Shown here piece by piece: positions 15,317-24,392 of a stretch of 56,785 bases of DNA. Source of the DNA: Clostridiaceae bacterium (GTDB lineage Bacteria > Bacillota > Clostridia > Peptostreptococcales > Peptostreptococcaceae); the NCBI GenBank assembly GCA_902362365.1, contig CABIVQ010000016.1, positions 1-56,785 on the forward strand. The letters are read 5' to 3'. Below the pieces are notes generated by a model. It ran no database searches. It saw only the letters and a program-made list of their open reading frames with translations, and was not told the origin of the DNA. The stretch's first letter is position 1. Every line of letters starts with the position of its first letter. The translations under genes were made by a program, and so were the position numbers.

Positions 15317-16192
15317 CTATTTGTTATTTTGTAACTTACAAGCTTTTATTACATGTTTTGCAAGTACAGATGTAGTTACAGAGCCTACTCCTGCAGGAAC
15401 TGGTGTTATCATAGATGCTTTCTCAACTACTGCATCTGTATCTACGTCACCGCAAATTCCGCCACCTTCTGGTTTAGCATTTATACCAACATCTATTACA
15501 ACTGCACCTTCTTTTATGTATTCAGGTGTTACCATTCTAGCTCTTCCAACAGCTGCAACTAATATATCAGCCTTTGAAGTTACTTCTGCTAAATTTTTAG
15601 TTCTAGAATGACATATATTAACTGTAGCATTTTCTCCTAATAAAAGCATTGATACTGGCTTTCCAACTACCATGGATCTACCAAGTACTGCTACATTTGC
15701 TCCATTTAAATCAACATTGTAATGTTTTAATATTTCAACAACTGCAGTTGGAGTACATGGTGGGAATCCTGTTTTATCACCTTCCATTACTTTAGCAGTA
15801 TTTAATGGGTTAAAGCAGTCAACATCTTTTTCTGGTGCTATAACGTGCTTTATTACTTCTTCGTCTATACCTTTTGGTAATGGTCTAAATGTTAATATAC
15901 CATTTACTTTTGGGTCATCATTTAGTTTTTGTAACGCTTCTATATATTGTTCTTGAGTTACACCTTCGTCTAAAACAGTTACTTCAGTTTCAATACCTAT
16001 AGTTTCACATTTTTTAAGAGCTCCTCTTTCATAAGCTAAGTCATTAGCTTTTTCTCCAACTCTTAATATAGCTAATTTAGGTATTATACCCTCTTTACTT
16101 AACTCATTAACTTCTTTTATTAAGTTTTCGCTCATTTCATCTGCAACTGGTTTACCCTTAATTATTTGACCTTTAGCTACTGATACTTCCAT
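15317..16192 (-). CDS. folD: Methylenetetrahydrofolate dehydrogenase / methenyl cyclohydrolase
   Basis: The 291-residue bifunctional protein shows the family marks DEMSENLIKEV, the active-site Tyr-Lys region YERGALKKCE, a conserved PLPKG (HLPKG-like) loop, and VLGRSMVVGKPVSMLL of the NADP fold. It reduces methenyl- to methylene-tetrahydrofolate. Because fchA also encodes a cyclohydrolase, the cyclohydrolase activity may be duplicated. AGGGGG precedes the ATG. Confidence 0.95.
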   Translation of the reverse strand: MEVSVAKGQIIKGKPVADEMSENLIKEVNELSKEGIIPKLAILRVGEKANDLAYERGALKKCETIGIETEVTVLDEGVTQEQYIEALQKLNDDPKVNGILTFRPLPKGIDEEVIKHVIAPEKDVDCFNPLNTAKVMEGDKTGFPPCTPTAVVEILKHYNVDLNGANVAVLGRSMVVGKPVSMLLLGENATVNICHSRTKNLAEVTSKADILVAAVGRARMVTPEYIKEGAVVIDVGINAKPEGGGICGDVDTDAVVEKASMITPVPAGVGSVTTSVLAKHVIKACKLQNNK

Positions 16193-16223
16193 TTACAAGA
16201 TCCCCCTTAAATATTAATTTAAT

Positions 16224-16859
16224 CTATTTCCCTAAAGCAATTTCAACTTTCTTGAAAACTTCGTCACAAATTTTAACTCCGCCTTCTACAAGTTCTTTCA
16301 TTTCTGCATTAACTTTATTTACATAATCTTGATCTTTTATAGAGTTAACGTTAATAACAACGTTTAATTCTGCTCCAAGTATGGCAGCTCTTAAGCATTG
16401 TACTCCTACCCCTACATCACTTATCGCAAGTCTTGAACCTTTATCCACTAGTTCCTCATGTAACTTTATGGCCTTATAGCATGCTCTTACTATATTTATA
16501 GGAACTTCGCATGCAACTTTTAGTGCTTTTTGCATAGTTTCTTCTTTTATTTTCTTTTCTTCTTCAGTTGAAGTTGGAAGACCATATGCTTGAGAAAGCG
16601 GGTAAAATCCTTCAGCATCTTTATCAATCATTGCTAGTAAATCCTTTTCTAATTCACTTGCTTGAACTAAAATCTCTTTAACACTTTCTTCGTATTCTGC
16701 ATACTTCTTTTTACCTATAGTTAAGTTACATACCATACTACCTAAAGCCATACCTATAGCTCCTACTAAAGCTGATGCTCCTCCACCTCCTGGAACTGGT
16801 GCTTTAGACGCAAGCACATCTACAAATTCTACACAAGTTTTTTCTGATATATTCATCAT
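16224..16859 (-). CDS. fchA: Methenyltetrahydrofolate cyclohydrolase (FchA/FTCD cyclodeaminase-like)
   Basis: The 211-residue all-helical protein has KAPVPGGGGASALVGAIGMALGSMVCNLTIG near its N-terminus, split here by description only: PGGGGASAL is the folate-binding loop of the cyclodeaminase/cyclohydrolase family. It converts formyl-tetrahydrofolate-derived methenyl forms in the methyl branch. It sits between fhs and folD. Two tandem ATGs are available at the start; the first has GGGGGAAA at normal distance. Confidence 0.92.
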   Translation of the reverse strand: MMNISEKTCVEFVDVLASKAPVPGGGGASALVGAIGMALGSMVCNLTIGKKKYAEYEESVKEILVQASELEKDLLAMIDKDAEGFYPLSQAYGLPTSTEEEKKIKEETMQKALKVACEVPINIVRACYKAIKLHEELVDKGSRLAISDVGVGVQCLRAAILGAELNVVINVNSIKDQDYVNKVNAEMKELVEGGVKICDEVFKKVEIALGK

Positions 16860-16895
16860 TTTTCCCCCTAATTCTACAAAAGGTCTCTATTCGAA

Positions 16896-16925
16896 TTAAG
16901 GTAGTACGATACCGCACTACCTTAA
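16896..16925 (-). other. Intercistronic stem-loop between fhs and fchA
   Basis: TTAAGGTAGT and ACTACCTTAA form a perfect 10-bp stem with a 10-base loop just after the fhs stop codon. On the minus strand it is followed by TTCGAATAG and not a T-tract, so a mRNA-stabilising or processing role is more likely than full termination. Confidence 0.6.
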
Positions 16926-16943
16926 CTTATTTTCTTATCAATA

Positions 16944-18620
16944 CTAGAATAAACCTGATATTACCCCATTTTCATCAACATCTATTCTTTCTGCTGCTGG
17001 GACTTTAGGAAGTCCTGGCATTTTCATTATTGCTCCAGTAAGTGCAACTATAAATCCAGCTCCAGCTGAAACTGTTAATTGTCTTACTGTTATTCTAAAT
17101 CCTGTTGGTCTACCTAATTTAGTTTGATCATCAGTTAAAGAATATTGAGTTTTTGCCATACATATAGGCATCTTACCAAATCCTAAACTTTCTAATCTTT
17201 CTAATTCTTTTTTAGCCTGTGGAGTAAAGTCTACACCATCAGCTCCATATATTTTAGTAGCTATTGCATTTATTTTTTCTTCTATGCTTAAATCATCTTC
17301 ATAACAGAATTGGAAGTCATTTTCTTGGCTAGTTAACCTAACTATTTCTTCAGCTAACTCAATTCCACCTTCTCCACCTTTTGCCCATACTTGAGATAAC
17401 GCAACATTAACACCTAATTCTTTACACTTTTCTCTTACTAAATTAACTTCTGCCTCAGTGTCTGTTGGGAATTCATTTATAGCAACAACTGCAGGTAGTT
17501 TGTATACCTGAGTTATATTTTCAACGTGTTTTAATAAGTTTGGAATACCTGCTTCTAGTGCTTCTAAGTTCTCATTATTCAATTGATCTTTTAGTACTCC
17601 ACCGTTATATTTTAATGCTCTTACTGTAGCAACTATTATAACTGCATCCGGTTTTAAATCAGCCATTCTACATTTTATGTCTAAGAATTTTTCTGCACCT
17701 AAGTCAGCACCAAATCCACCTTCAGTTACTACATAGTCTGCAAAATGCATAGCCATTCTAGTAGCTATTACAGAGTTGCATCCATGAGCTATATTTGCAA
17801 ATGGTCCACCATGAACAAATGCAGGTGTTCCTTCTAAAGTTTGAACTAAGTTTGGCTTTAAAGCATCTTTTAATAAAGCTGCCATAGCACCATTAGCTTT
17901 TAATTGTTCTGCAGTTACAGGTTCCCCTTGGAAGTTATATCCAACTATGATTCTTCCTAATCTAGCTTTTAAGTCAACTATGTCACTTGCTAAACAGAAA
18001 GCAGCCATTACTTCCGATGCAACAGTTATATCAAATCCATCTTCTCTCGCAACTCCGTCAGCTCTAGCACCTAAACCATCGACAACATTTCTTAGTTGTC
18101 TATCGTTCATATCAACACATCTTCTCCAAGTTATACTTCTAGTATCTATTCCTAATTGGTTACCTTGATGAATATGGTTATCTAACATTGCAGCTAATAA
18201 GTTATTTGCAGCACCTATAGCATGGAAATCTCCAGTGAAGTGTAAATTTATATCTTCCATTGGAACAACTTGAGCATATCCACCACCAGCTGCTCCACCT
18301 TTTACACCAAATACTGGTCCTAAAGAAGGTTCTCTTAATGCAACTAATACATTTTTTCCTAATTTAGATAAACCATCTGCAACACCTATTGTAGTAGTAG
18401 TTTTTCCTTCTCCTGCAGGAGTTGGGTTTATAGCTGTAGTTAATATTAACTTAGCTTTTTTCCCTCCATTATCTTTTTTAAGAAGGTTATAGTCTACCTT
18501 AGCTTTATACTTACCATATAACTCAATATCATCCTCTGTAAGTCCTAATTTCTTTGCAATATCTCTAATATCTTGAGGTTGTGCTTCTTGTGCAATTTCA
18601 ATATCAGATTTGAATCCCAT
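16944..18620 (-). CDS. fhs: Formate-tetrahydrofolate ligase
   Basis: The start is ATG 18620 ([11 protein letters not shown]), seven bases after GGGGAGGA; an upstream in-frame ATG lacks a ribosome site. The 558-residue product has the usual length of formyltetrahydrofolate synthetase, with P-loop [31 protein letters not shown] and [14 protein letters not shown]. It activates formate with ATP at the start of the methyl branch. Formate dehydrogenase is not in this window. Confidence 0.97.
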   Translation of the reverse strand: MGFKSDIEIAQEAQPQDIRDIAKKLGLTEDDIELYGKYKAKVDYNLLKKDNGGKKAKLILTTAINPTPAGEGKTTTTIGVADGLSKLGKNVLVALREPSLGPVFGVKGGAAGGGYAQVVPMEDINLHFTGDFHAIGAANNLLAAMLDNHIHQGNQLGIDTRSITWRRCVDMNDRQLRNVVDGLGARADGVAREDGFDITVASEVMAAFCLASDIVDLKARLGRIIVGYNFQGEPVTAEQLKANGAMAALLKDALKPNLVQTLEGTPAFVHGGPFANIAHGCNSVIATRMAMHFADYVVTEGGFGADLGAEKFLDIKCRMADLKPDAVIIVATVRALKYNGGVLKDQLNNENLEALEAGIPNLLKHVENITQVYKLPAVVAINEFPTDTEAEVNLVREKCKELGVNVALSQVWAKGGEGGIELAEEIVRLTSQENDFQFCYEDDLSIEEKINAIATKIYGADGVDFTPQAKKELERLESLGFGKMPICMAKTQYSLTDDQTKLGRPTGFRITVRQLTVSAGAGFIVALTGAIMKMPGLPKVPAAERIDVDENGVISGLF

Positions 18621-18723
18621 AATTGAATCCTCCCCACAAATTTTTAAATTTTTTATAGCACTAACTATATGCAAGTGCTGTTAAAACTAATCTCTAAGAA
18701 CTTACTTAAAGATAGCTTCAATC

Positions 18724-19512
18724 TTATTTATTTTTATTTTCTTTTATTTGAAGTAATCTATCCTTTATAACCTTAATTTCATCTTTAGTTTGTATGCTTA
18801 CATCATACGGAGACTGATTTGATCTATCAGAATTTATAACATCTTGATTGTAGTATATAAATCCTAAGGCTTCTCCATCTTCTAAATTACTTTTTATAAA
18901 GTCCTCATCATCTTTATTTCTTATTTTATTTCCAACAACGAAAACTTGCTTAACACCTATATCATTTCCAAGTTTTTTTACTTTTCTATATGTTTGTAAA
19001 CTTCTTTCCCCTGGTTCTACCACTACTATAAATGCATCTACACCTTGAGCAGTTCCTCTTCCTAAATGTTCAATTCCAGCCTCCATATCCATAACTACTA
19101 CATCTTTATTTTGTAATATTAAATGGCTACAAAGTCTTTTTAGTAATACGTGTTCAGGACAAACACACCCAGAACCTCCAGAGTCAACCGTTCCTAATGT
19201 AAGCAATCTTACTCCATTGTACTCTTGACAATGTTGTTCTGGTATATCATCTACTTTAGGATTTAATTTAAACATTTTATTAAATGTTCCTGTTTCTGCT
19301 GCGGTTCTATCAGAAACTAATTTCTTCATCTCTGATATTGGTACTATAGAATCATAAACTTCCCTTGGAAATCCTAGTGCTAATGCTAAATTTGCATCTG
19401 GATCAGCATCTACAGCAACAACCCTATATCCATCTTCAGCAAACATTCTTGAAAGCATTGAAGAGAAAGTTGTTTTACCTACTCCGCCTTTACCTGTTAC
19501 TGCTATTTTCAT
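18724..19512 (-). CDS. cooC: CooC nickel-insertion ATPase for CO dehydrogenase
   Basis: The 262-residue SIMIBI ATPase has P-loop GKGGVGKTT at residues 7-15, VDADPDANLALALG and a CxC motif in GGSGCVCPEHVL that binds nickel or zinc at the dimer interface. DMEAGIEHLGRGTAQGVD is a family hallmark. It lies directly downstream of cooS, the enzyme it matures. It and the acsF-like copy at 11426-12196 share the fold but differ widely, consistent with separate clients. Confidence 0.93.
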   Translation of the reverse strand: MKIAVTGKGGVGKTTFSSMLSRMFAEDGYRVVAVDADPDANLALALGFPREVYDSIVPISEMKKLVSDRTAAETGTFNKMFKLNPKVDDIPEQHCQEYNGVRLLTLGTVDSGGSGCVCPEHVLLKRLCSHLILQNKDVVVMDMEAGIEHLGRGTAQGVDAFIVVVEPGERSLQTYRKVKKLGNDIGVKQVFVVGNKIRNKDDEDFIKSNLEDGEALGFIYYNQDVINSDRSNQSPYDVSIQTKDEIKVIKDRLLQIKENKNK

Positions 19513-19582
19513 ATTCTACCACCTTCTGTCTATATACTTTATAGATCTTAAAATTTTATATTTATCTATTAGAACATTTCTA

Positions 19583-19613
19583 TAGGCAAGGCATTAACCT
19601 ATATGCCTTACCT
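19583..19613 (-). other. Stem-loop between cooS and cooC
   Basis: TAGGCAAGGCAT at 19583 pairs with ATGCCTTACCTA at 19602, a 12-bp stem with one mismatch in the 228-base gap. On the minus strand no T-run follows. As a first-gene hairpin it could stabilise cooS mRNA relative to the rest of the operon or cause partial termination. Confidence 0.5.
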
Positions 19614-19740
19614 AGTTTTATATTTTTACATTAAAAATAATCTATAGCCAAGCTTTTCTATAAACTTATTTAAAATACTAACTTTTCAAAGTAGTATGCT
19701 TAGATTTAAATCAACTCAACTATTAAATTCAAAATTATTC

Positions 19741-21657
19741 TTATGCTTCAGCTGGTTGTAACATTTTTTCTTCTACTAAAGCTTCAAAATGTACACGTTT
19801 CTTTTCTATTCCTTCGATTATCTTATGAGCTAATTTAACTGGATCTTCTTCAACTATGAACTTAGCTCCTACCATATTTTCCATTTCCTTAGTTAATATT
19901 TCTACTGCTCTTTCAGATCCACCTACTGGAGGCATTATTCCTAAGTATACATCTATACCAGTTGCTACAACATAAGTTCCTATTGCAACTGCTTTTTCTG
20001 ACATCCACTCTGGAGCTACCCCAGCTACTGGAAGATCAGATGAGTCCATACCTAAATATTTAGCTGTTTCACCAACTACTTCAAGTATACGGCTACAGTC
20101 AACACAAGAACCTAAGTGTAGTACTGGAGGTATATCAACTAGTTCACATACAGTAGCCAAACCTTTTCCTGCATATTTTTTTGCATCTTTGTTTAATAAT
20201 CCAAACTTACCTGCTGCTGATGCACCACATCCTGTAGTAACAACTATTATGTCATTTTTTATTAATTCTTTCATAACTGTTGTATGAGCTAAGTTAGAAA
20301 CACCTTTTGCATTGTTACATCCAACAACACCTACTGCTCCTCTTAAAACTCCTGATTTTAAACAGTCTGCAAGTGGTTTCACAGTTCCTGCTGGGTCTAT
20401 TTGAGAATTTACAACTCTATCTAATTGTCCTACTATAGCCTCTGTACTATATCCTACAGTTGAGCTTGCTTTATGTTCTGGGATTAATACTTTTGATTTA
20501 TCTCTATTTGGGAAGTTCAATACAGCCGATCTAACAATATCTTTTGCTATATTAAACGCATCTTCTTCTTTGAATTCCATGTATGTAGATCCTGTTATCT
20601 TTGCTTTTGGAGATGTTGTTATGAATTTTGTGTGATAACAGTCTGCAACTCTTGCTAATGCAGGGAATATACATTGAACATCAACTATCATAGCTTCTAC
20701 AGCGCCTGTAACTAAAGCTAATTCTTGTTGATGGAAATCTCCTGCTGTTCTAACACCATGTCTCATTATAACTTCGTTACCTGTACAGCACATTCCTGCT
20801 AAGTTTATTCCATCAGCTCCAACAGATTTTGCTAATTCAACTAATTCTGGATCTTCCGATGCTAAAACTATCATTTCTGATAATGAAGGTTCATGACCAT
20901 GTAATATTATATTTACTTTATTTTCTTCTAAAACACCTAAGTTTGCTTCTGAATTTCTAACAGTTGGAGTTCCAAATAATATATCACTAAATATTGTACC
21001 TATCATTGAACCAACCCAACCATCTGCTAAAGCTGTTCTTAATGACATTTGCATTAAACTATCTATGTCTCCTGTACATCCTATATGAGTTGAATGCATT
21101 ATTGTAGCTATTTCTCTATCTATAGCTCTTGGTTCTATACCAAGCTTATTCCATAATTCTTGTCTTTGCTTTGGAGCTCTTTTTAATAATCTTGCTACTC
21201 CATGTGGTTTACCGAATTCCATTAAAGCTACATCCGCAACTTCATGTGCTATGTCGTATATATCTCTACCTTCAGTTTCTACATCCCATTCTTTTGCTAA
21301 AGCTATTAATTTAACTTCATCTTTAATAGTATAGTTTCCGTCTCTAGAACTTAGAGCCATTGTATGAGCTATATCTCTAGCATGATCAGAGTGAGCTGCA
21401 GTACCAGCGGCTACCATTCTTGCAAAGTTTCTACCAACTATTGTATGCTCATCTGCTCCACATATTCCCCTAGGAGTTTTTGGAGTTATTCTACAAGGCC
21501 CCATACCACAGTTTCTACAGCAAATACCTTTTAAACCAAATCCACATTGATTTTTAAAGCCTTGTGCCCTGTCATACATTGTTTCAACGCCTTCTTTTTC
21601 GGCCTTGTCTAATAATATTTGACTGTTCAAGTCAATAGTCATTGCTTTTTTATCCAT
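19741..21657 (-). CDS. cooS: Anaerobic CO dehydrogenase catalytic subunit
   Basis: The 638-residue nickel-iron CO dehydrogenase has the N-terminal Cys set C38, C46, C47, C50, C55, C66 for the D and B clusters. Later cysteines in HLGSCVDCSRI, MCCTGNEV and VVTTGCGASAAGKFG belong to the C-cluster. It interconverts CO2 and CO for AcsB. It is the first gene of the operon, and its ATG is preceded by AGGGGAT. It is the monofunctional CooS/AcsA type; a tunnel-forming complex with AcsB is expected. Confidence 0.97.
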   Translation of the reverse strand: MDKKAMTIDLNSQILLDKAEKEGVETMYDRAQGFKNQCGFGLKGICCRNCGMGPCRITPKTPRGICGADEHTIVGRNFARMVAAGTAAHSDHARDIAHTMALSSRDGNYTIKDEVKLIALAKEWDVETEGRDIYDIAHEVADVALMEFGKPHGVARLLKRAPKQRQELWNKLGIEPRAIDREIATIMHSTHIGCTGDIDSLMQMSLRTALADGWVGSMIGTIFSDILFGTPTVRNSEANLGVLEENKVNIILHGHEPSLSEMIVLASEDPELVELAKSVGADGINLAGMCCTGNEVIMRHGVRTAGDFHQQELALVTGAVEAMIVDVQCIFPALARVADCYHTKFITTSPKAKITGSTYMEFKEEDAFNIAKDIVRSAVLNFPNRDKSKVLIPEHKASSTVGYSTEAIVGQLDRVVNSQIDPAGTVKPLADCLKSGVLRGAVGVVGCNNAKGVSNLAHTTVMKELIKNDIIVVTTGCGASAAGKFGLLNKDAKKYAGKGLATVCELVDIPPVLHLGSCVDCSRILEVVGETAKYLGMDSSDLPVAGVAPEWMSEKAVAIGTYVVATGIDVYLGIMPPVGGSERAVEILTKEMENMVGAKFIVEEDPVKLAHKIIEGIEKKRVHFEALVEEKMLQPAEA

Positions 21658-22019
21658 ATCTCTATCCCCTTTTTTGATTTTAATTTTAAAATCCCCCAGG
21701 TGATAAACTCAGCATGTCTTAAATAAAAACCCTAATTTGATTATATACTAATTTATGTTTTCTTGGGTGAAAATTTAAATATTTTTTTAACAATTCTTCC
21801 CTTTAAGCAACAAAATTTCTTTTTTTTATACATTTCTTAATTTCACTGTTTCATTTTAGTTTGGATTATTTTTAGTTATATTTATTAGGCTTGTTTCTTA
21901 ATATTTATATTTTAATGAATTGTTTAATACTTTTAGATATTTTTAGGTAAGTACTTTGATTTTATTTCAATAAAATTATAACTTATATATTATTAAATGT
22001 ATACAATATAAAAATATTT
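21658..22019 (-). promoter_or_regulatory. 362-base leader/promoter region of the acetyl-CoA operon
   Basis: This AT-rich gap contains no ORF I can support. On the minus strand a TATAAT (21740-21745) lies about 80 bases before cooS, but no good -35 element is seen at 16-18 bases from it. A single half-site TTGTTAA (21787-21793) resembles half of a Rex redox-repressor site, while its partner half is poor. I see no clear terminator for the upstream ptb gene, so ptb-cooS read-through is possible. Confidence 0.35.
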
Positions 22020-22928
22020 TTATATATTTTTAGATATTAAAGCTCCATATATTATTGAGTATAACTTTGACTCAGATGAATCAGCTCTTGAGGTTAATAC
22101 TATCGGTACACTTGCCCCCATTATAACCCCAGCTGATTTTGACTTAGTCATATAAGTAAGTGATTTTCCAAGAGCATTTCCAACCTCTATTGTTGGTGTT
22201 ATTATGATATCAACATCTCCTGATACTTTACTCTTAAATCCTTTCACTTCACTTGCATGATTAGATACCGCTAAATCAAATGCTAATGGACCTTCTACAA
22301 TTACATTTTTTCCAAATACACCGTTTTCACAAGCTTCTTGCAATTTATATGCATCTATTGTTGCCTGCATTTTAGGATTTACTTTTTCTACTGCCGCAAT
22401 ACACGCAACCTTTATTTCCTCTATGCCTAAGGATTTAGAAGCAAGTATAGCATTTTTTATTATGCCTTCTTTTTGTTCATAATTAGGTGATATATTCATT
22501 CCTCCATCTGAAATAATGAGTAACTTATGATAACTTTCAACTTCATAGATCATTACATGACTTAATAGTCCATCTTTTTTTAATCCATATTCTTTATTTA
22601 AAACGGATTTTAGTAATATTGAGGTATCTAATAAACCTTTCATTATAAAATCAGCTTTATTATCATGAACTAATTTTACTGCTATTTCAGCACATTTTAC
22701 AATATCGTCTTCTTGTATTAATTCGATATTATCTAAGTTTAAACCGATAGATTTAGAAATAGATCTTATCTTATCAATTTTTCCAACTAATATAGGTTGA
22801 ATTATACCTCTATCTACAGCTTCTTTTATTGATGTTAAAACTTCTTCATTATGAGCTGCTGCTACAGACAAAACTGCTTTTTTTCTTAACTTCAAGTATT
22901 TTTCTATTTCATCTAATTTCTTTATCAA
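22020..22928 (-). CDS. ptb: Phosphate butyryltransferase / phosphate acyltransferase
   Basis: The product belongs to the Pta/Ptb family (pfam PTA_PTB). I prefer a TTG start at 22928, placed just after GGGGGTGGTGA, giving 302 residues; a GTG 27 bases upstream has no ribosome site. Marks are AAAHNEEVLTSIKEAVDRG, GLLDTSILLKSVLN, ISDGGMNISP and VEGPLAFDLAVS. It exchanges the CoA of an acyl-CoA for phosphate, allowing ATP formation with an acyl kinase. Substrate choice (butyryl, acetyl or branched) cannot be read from the sequence. Its place upstream of cooS hints at acyl-CoA use in energy conservation. Confidence 0.85.
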   Translation of the reverse strand: MIKKLDEIEKYLKLRKKAVLSVAAAHNEEVLTSIKEAVDRGIIQPILVGKIDKIRSISKSIGLNLDNIELIQEDDIVKCAEIAVKLVHDNKADFIMKGLLDTSILLKSVLNKEYGLKKDGLLSHVMIYEVESYHKLLIISDGGMNISPNYEQKEGIIKNAILASKSLGIEEIKVACIAAVEKVNPKMQATIDAYKLQEACENGVFGKNVIVEGPLAFDLAVSNHASEVKGFKSKVSGDVDIIITPTIEVGNALGKSLTYMTKSKSAGVIMGASVPIVLTSRADSSESKLYSIIYGALISKNI

Positions 22929-23018
22929 ATCACCACCCCCATATAATATTAGCACTAAACTTTATATCTGTATTATTTTATTTCTATTTTTAATAGCCTT
23001 GTATACCGCTCTTTCAAC

Positions 23019-23167
23019 TCATGCGTTACATCTTCCACATCCTATACCAGCTTTTGTATTATTTCTTATGTCTCTTATAGATTCACAACTTTGATTCACC
23101 TGTTTTACTATATCATTACTCCTTTAAATATTTTTATAATTTACTTATAAACAAAACAAATGTCCAT
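23019..23167 (-). pseudogene. Remnant of a small BFD-like [2Fe-2S]-binding protein gene
   Basis: A minus-strand frame ending at TGA 23019-23021 reads NDIVKQVNQSCESIRDIRNN and then TKAGIGCGRCNA. The TxAGxGCGRC ending is the C-terminal half of bacterioferritin-associated-ferredoxin-like domains. A stop codon lies just upstream in this frame and no start is available. In another frame an ATG at 23167 begins MDICFVYK, possibly the former N-terminus with one of its cysteines. It therefore looks like a frameshifted, decayed gene. Confidence 0.5.
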
Positions 23168-23188
23168 TACCTCTTTTATTATAAATAG

Positions 23189-23238
23189 AAATAAAAGAGA
23201 TGTATCCTAAAATATATTTAAGATACACCTCTTTTATT
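23189..23238 (-). terminator. Long hairpin terminator after the TPR gene
   Basis: AATAAAAGAG then TGTATC pair with GATACA then CTCTTTTATT, a stem of about 18 bp with one or two bulges around an AT-rich loop, immediately after the stop codon at 23241. On the minus strand it runs into TTTATTTC. A further copy of CTCTTTTATT lies at 23171-23180 and could form an alternative hairpin. Confidence 0.75.
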
Positions 23239-23240
23239 CT

Positions 23241-24383
23241 TTATCTATAATTATCTAACTCTCTCATACATGCAACTGTTATTTCATCTTCTGGATTTAA
23301 TTCATATGCTCTTTCAACATAATAAATTGCCTCATCTAGTTCTCCGTTATTTAAATATGCCATACCTAAGTTACATAGTATTTCTGGATCTTCTTTTATT
23401 TTGGCAGCTGTACTAAAATGCTCAATTGCTTTTTCTAAATTATAAGAAGCAGCTTCACAAAGACCTAATTCTACCATAGTATCAACTTGATGTGGCTTTA
23501 AGATTAATATTCTTTCAAAATATGCTTTAGCTTCTTCTATTTCATTCATATACTTATATGCTAAACCTATCATGAATAATAAGTTCCACCAATCTGAATG
23601 TTCCGCTTCTAGTGGTAATAATTTTTCTAAAGCTTCTTCACTTCTTCCTTGGAATACTAAACTATAGCCTTCTTCATATTGTACTTTAAAGTCCATCTTT
23701 CCTATATTATCTTGTATCTCAGCTACTGTATCTGCATCTAATCCTAAATTTAAAGCCTCTTCCCATATAACCTTAGCTTTTATATATTGTCCTTGGTTAT
23801 AATAGTGATATCCTAAGTGATAATATGCTAATGCAAAACTTTCATCTAATGCTATAACTCTTTCTAGCTTATCTAAAGCTTCAAGCAAGAAATTGTTCAT
23901 TCCCTCATTATCAGAATCCTTTTGATATTGTTGAGCCAACTCTTGACATACTATTGCATAGTGATACATTCCTTCAACATCATCTGGATATTGACTTATA
24001 AGTGCTTTTAAATATATTAAAGAATCTGTAGATTCTCCTATTTCAAAATACTTTCTAGACATGTATCCCATATATGCTCTAATATCTAAATTTATGTTCT
24101 TTTCTAAAGCATCTAAAAACTTTTTATACTCATCATTATACTTAAAGCTACTATCTATACCCATAATATATATCATAGCATCTGCTATAGACATAGAATT
24201 AATTCCTTCTTGAGCTGTATTTTCTTTTATTCCCTTTACAAGTACTTCATTTTTTATTGGCACATCTAATCCTTGATTTGGTAGCTTGTACCCTTCTAAT
24301 TTAAAGTCTCCATCATTTTTTATTGTTATGAAAGCTAATTCATCTGCTTTTTTTAATAAGTATTTTTCAATTCTAAAGTTCAT
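23241..24383 (-). CDS. Tetratricopeptide repeat protein
   Basis: The 380-residue protein has a 60-residue N-terminal part, then TPR units from about residue 110 onward: DSLIYLKALISQYPDDVEGMYHYA, FALAYYHLGYHYYNQGQYIKA, EEAKAYFERILILKPHQVDTMVEL and LDEAIYYVERAYELNPEDE, quoted as separate pieces of the repeats. There is no signal peptide. TPR proteins are binding scaffolds and no partner is evident. It lies 9 bases downstream of a B12-binding radical SAM gene and ends at a terminator, so the two are probably cotranscribed. Confidence 0.75.
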   Translation of the reverse strand: MNFRIEKYLLKKADELAFITIKNDGDFKLEGYKLPNQGLDVPIKNEVLVKGIKENTAQEGINSMSIADAMIYIMGIDSSFKYNDEYKKFLDALEKNINLDIRAYMGYMSRKYFEIGESTDSLIYLKALISQYPDDVEGMYHYAIVCQELAQQYQKDSDNEGMNNFLLEALDKLERVIALDESFALAYYHLGYHYYNQGQYIKAKVIWEEALNLGLDADTVAEIQDNIGKMDFKVQYEEGYSLVFQGRSEEALEKLLPLEAEHSDWWNLLFMIGLAYKYMNEIEEAKAYFERILILKPHQVDTMVELGLCEAASYNLEKAIEHFSTAAKIKEDPEILCNLGMAYLNNGELDEAIYYVERAYELNPEDEITVACMRELDNYR

Positions 24384-24392
24384 ATTAACCTC

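Noticed and set aside
21776..21793. Possible Rex repressor site upstream of cooS
   Set aside because: Only one half (TTGTTAA) fits; the other half matches 3 of 7 positions, and a T/A-rich region gives such halves by chance. Mentioned in the leader entry but not claimed.
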